Source: Myxococcota bacterium (lineage in GTDB: Bacteria > Myxococcota_C > UBA6777). Taken from it: DNA of 14,099 nt. This document shows positions 12,904-14,099 of the stretch, in pieces. How positions within the stretch are numbered: the first letter of the stretch is position 1; each line of letters starts with the position of its first letter. Under the pieces are notes generated by a model, which was not told where the DNA came from, made no database searches, and worked only from the letters and a program-made list of their open reading frames with translations. Where the stretch lies: positions 1-14,099 of the forward strand of contig CAUJFU010000422.1 in NCBI GenBank assembly GCA_963169055.1, written 5' to 3'. The translations under genes were made by a program, and so were the position numbers.

Positions 12904-13671
12904 ATGTCGGAGTGGCTTCGTGTGAGTCTCGTGATCGCGTTGTTTGTTTGCTACACGGTGTTGCGGGTTCATGCGCGACGGAAACAACGGAGATATCCAT
13001 CGCCCCCCTTGCCCGAACAGCCGCCGAAGATATCGCTTTCCCCACAAACACCCCGCCAATCCCCAAAAGTCAACCGCCCGAGTGAAGGTTTCTTGGGACG
13101 CCTCGGGCGTCGGCTGTTGGTGGGCCTCTTTTTTGTGGGGACGCTGTTGTACGTAGTGGTGCTTCCGACAACCAAAACGTCCTATGATTGGGCGCGTCAG
13201 ACGTATCTGTTCACACAGTTGGATATCGCGGGGTGGTGGGGTTGGTTGGGCCTTGTGCTGGCACTCGGTGGATTGGGCTTGTTGGCGTGGTCGCATCATG
13301 CGCTGGCTCAATTTTGGAGTCCAGAGATCCAAGTACGCGGCGATCATCGGCTCATTCAACACGGCCCCTACCAACGCATCCGACACCCGATGTACTCCAG
13401 TCTATTTTGCTTTTTTGCGGGAGTTTCGCTGATCTCGGCAAGCTTGTTGTTGGCAGTGCCTGCGGCCTTGGTATCGCTGTATCTGGTGAACCGCACACGC
13501 GCCGAAGAACGGCTGTTGACGAGCCATCTTGGCCTGCCTTACCGCGAATACGCTCAAGTGACGGGGCGATTCTTCCCAACACTTCGACGAAAAAAAACAG
13601 CCCACCGCCCCCGAACGACCGCCCAAACCACAGAGCGCCCGTCCGATGTCGATCCTCCCTCGCAGCTTTGA
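12904..13671 (+). CDS. Isoprenylcysteine carboxyl methyltransferase-like membrane protein
   Basis: The 255-residue protein belongs by pattern to the ICMT/PEMT-type integral membrane methyltransferases that use SAM at the membrane face. Hydrophobic segments are near 6-21, 69-87, 109-131 and 163-193. The family motif GPYQRIRHPMYSS is at 154-166, and the C-terminal motif EERLL then YREYAQVTGRFFP is at 201-225. Residues 31-60 form a Pro-rich, positively charged cytoplasmic segment, and the last 30 residues are Arg/Thr-rich and probably disordered. Bacterial members modify varied small or lipid substrates and rarely prenylated proteins, so the substrate here is open. It stands alone between repeats. 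It ends in TGA. Confidence 0.85.
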   Translation: MSEWLRVSLVIALFVCYTVLRVHARRKQRRYPSPPLPEQPPKISLSPQTPRQSPKVNRPSEGFLGRLGRRLLVGLFFVGTLLYVVVLPTTKTSYDWARQTYLFTQLDIAGWWGWLGLVLALGGLGLLAWSHHALAQFWSPEIQVRGDHRLIQHGPYQRIRHPMYSSLFCFFAGVSLISASLLLAVPAALVSLYLVNRTRAEERLLTSHLGLPYREYAQVTGRFFPTLRRKKTAHRPRTTAQTTERPSDVDPPSQL

Positions 13672-14099
13672 TCACGACACCATCGGACTCACGCGGTCGG
13701 GCAGAAGAGGTGGGCTAACACTCGGACACATCGTCTGTAAATCCCATCCGTCGGGGAAATATCACAGGTGTACTTGCCGTGTCACCCTCACCCCTGTCCT
13801 TCGGACATCCCCTCTCCCTGCGACGCTCACAAAGCCTCGCTGCAAGGCGAGGGGGAGAGCAAGGCAGAAAGTTCGAGCCAACACAGAAACCCCGTCGTCG
13901 TGCTTTTTGTGGACTCTTCTTTGCGGTATGCTCTGTCGGTGTTTGGGTGTTGTACCCGCCCGCTCCCTCACCTCGATGGCTGCGAAGGAGAAGCAGGACA
14001 ACAGCATGGCTCTTGGTTGCTGTTTTGCTCTCTGTCGTCGCAGAGAAGTGGCGGCGACACGGCGAGGAGAAGTCTGCATCGTCCTCGATCCTCCGCATT
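13672..14099. other. Repeat-rich region at the right end, no convincing gene
   Basis: The region contains the compound hairpin repeat at 13783-13860. No frame here has both a start with a ribosome binding site and family-like sequence. A minus-strand frame (13715-14098) has Cys/Arg-rich shadow composition. A plus-strand frame, open from about 13720 to the window end, has two hydrophobic stretches near 13905-13965 and 14010-14040 but no usable start codon. Confidence 0.55.
13783..13860. repeat. Compound hairpin intergenic repeat
   Basis: Three stems are visible: TGTCC-TTC-GGACA (13795-13807), an outer stem CTCTCCC/GGGAGAG (13812-13818 with 13853-13859) and, nested against its right arm, CCTCGC/GCGAGG (13835-13840 with 13847-13852). 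The CACCCTCACCCC lead and the TCCTTCGGA loop are typical of widespread bacterial intergenic hairpin repeats. It is different from the element at 126-210 and 12761-12846. Confidence 0.65.

Noticed and set aside
13715-14098. Minus-strand 127-codon frame from the right edge
   Set aside because: Arg/Ser/Cys-rich, covers repeat DNA, no family motif.
13720-14099. Plus-strand frame open to the window end with two hydrophobic stretches, possible membrane protein fragment
   Set aside because: No ATG and no ribosome binding site; its first part runs through the hairpin repeat. The window ends before a stop, so it cannot be judged.
1-14099. tRNA, rRNA, CRISPR array, integrase or IS transposase
   Set aside because: No cloverleaf, regular spacer-repeat array or transposase/integrase motif was found by eye on either strand.

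Overview
The window looks like chromosomal DNA from a Gram-negative bacterium of moderate-to-high G+C content. Gene content (type III pantothenate kinase, bacterial POT transporter, Ski2-like helicase, hybrid histidine kinase, MoaD-MoaE fusion) and many hairpin-type intergenic repeats would suit a deltaproteobacterial or myxobacterium-like lineage, but this placement is a weak inference. There is no phage, integrase, IS element, CRISPR array, rRNA or tRNA that I can see. Most genes are housekeeping or metabolic. The interest lies in how they are modified.

Layout. 1-329 is a non-coding, repeat-rich stretch. 330-2673 (minus) is the translation-termination pair prfA-prmC: release factor 1 and the methyltransferase that modifies its GGQ glutamine, with 1 nt between stop and start. 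2674-3141 is a divergent intergenic region with a near-consensus sigma70 promoter pointing right. 3142-7953 (plus) holds a POT-family peptide transporter with an unusual periplasmic insertion, then a Ski2-like DEAD/DEAH helicase whose reading frame is cut by two in-frame TAA codons 33 bases apart. 7965-12261 (minus) is a probable operon read right to left: MoaD-MoaE fusion, coaX, an unrecognised 285-residue protein with a FlgT-C-like fold pattern, and a hybrid histidine kinase/receiver whose ATPase domain is degenerate. 12415-12750 (plus) is a decayed small locus with a frameshifted HicB-like antitoxin gene. 12904-13671 (plus) is an isoprenylcysteine-methyltransferase-like membrane protein. 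13672-14099 is repeat-rich with no convincing gene.

Themes. (1) Three unrelated genes (prmC, the helicase, the 285-residue protein) carry in-frame tandem DNA repeats of different unit length (36, 27 and 33 bp) in linker or N-terminal regions, and the transporter has an 80-residue insertion of its own. The genome seems to tolerate or generate in-frame linker expansion. (2) Two copies of one hairpin repeat element lie in opposite orientation near the two ends of the window. (3) The best candidate for something unexpected is the helicase: everything except two TAA codons says it is one 977-residue protein. TAA does end prfA in the same window, so a general code change is unlikely; recent inactivation, a split gene, or context-dependent readthrough remain.
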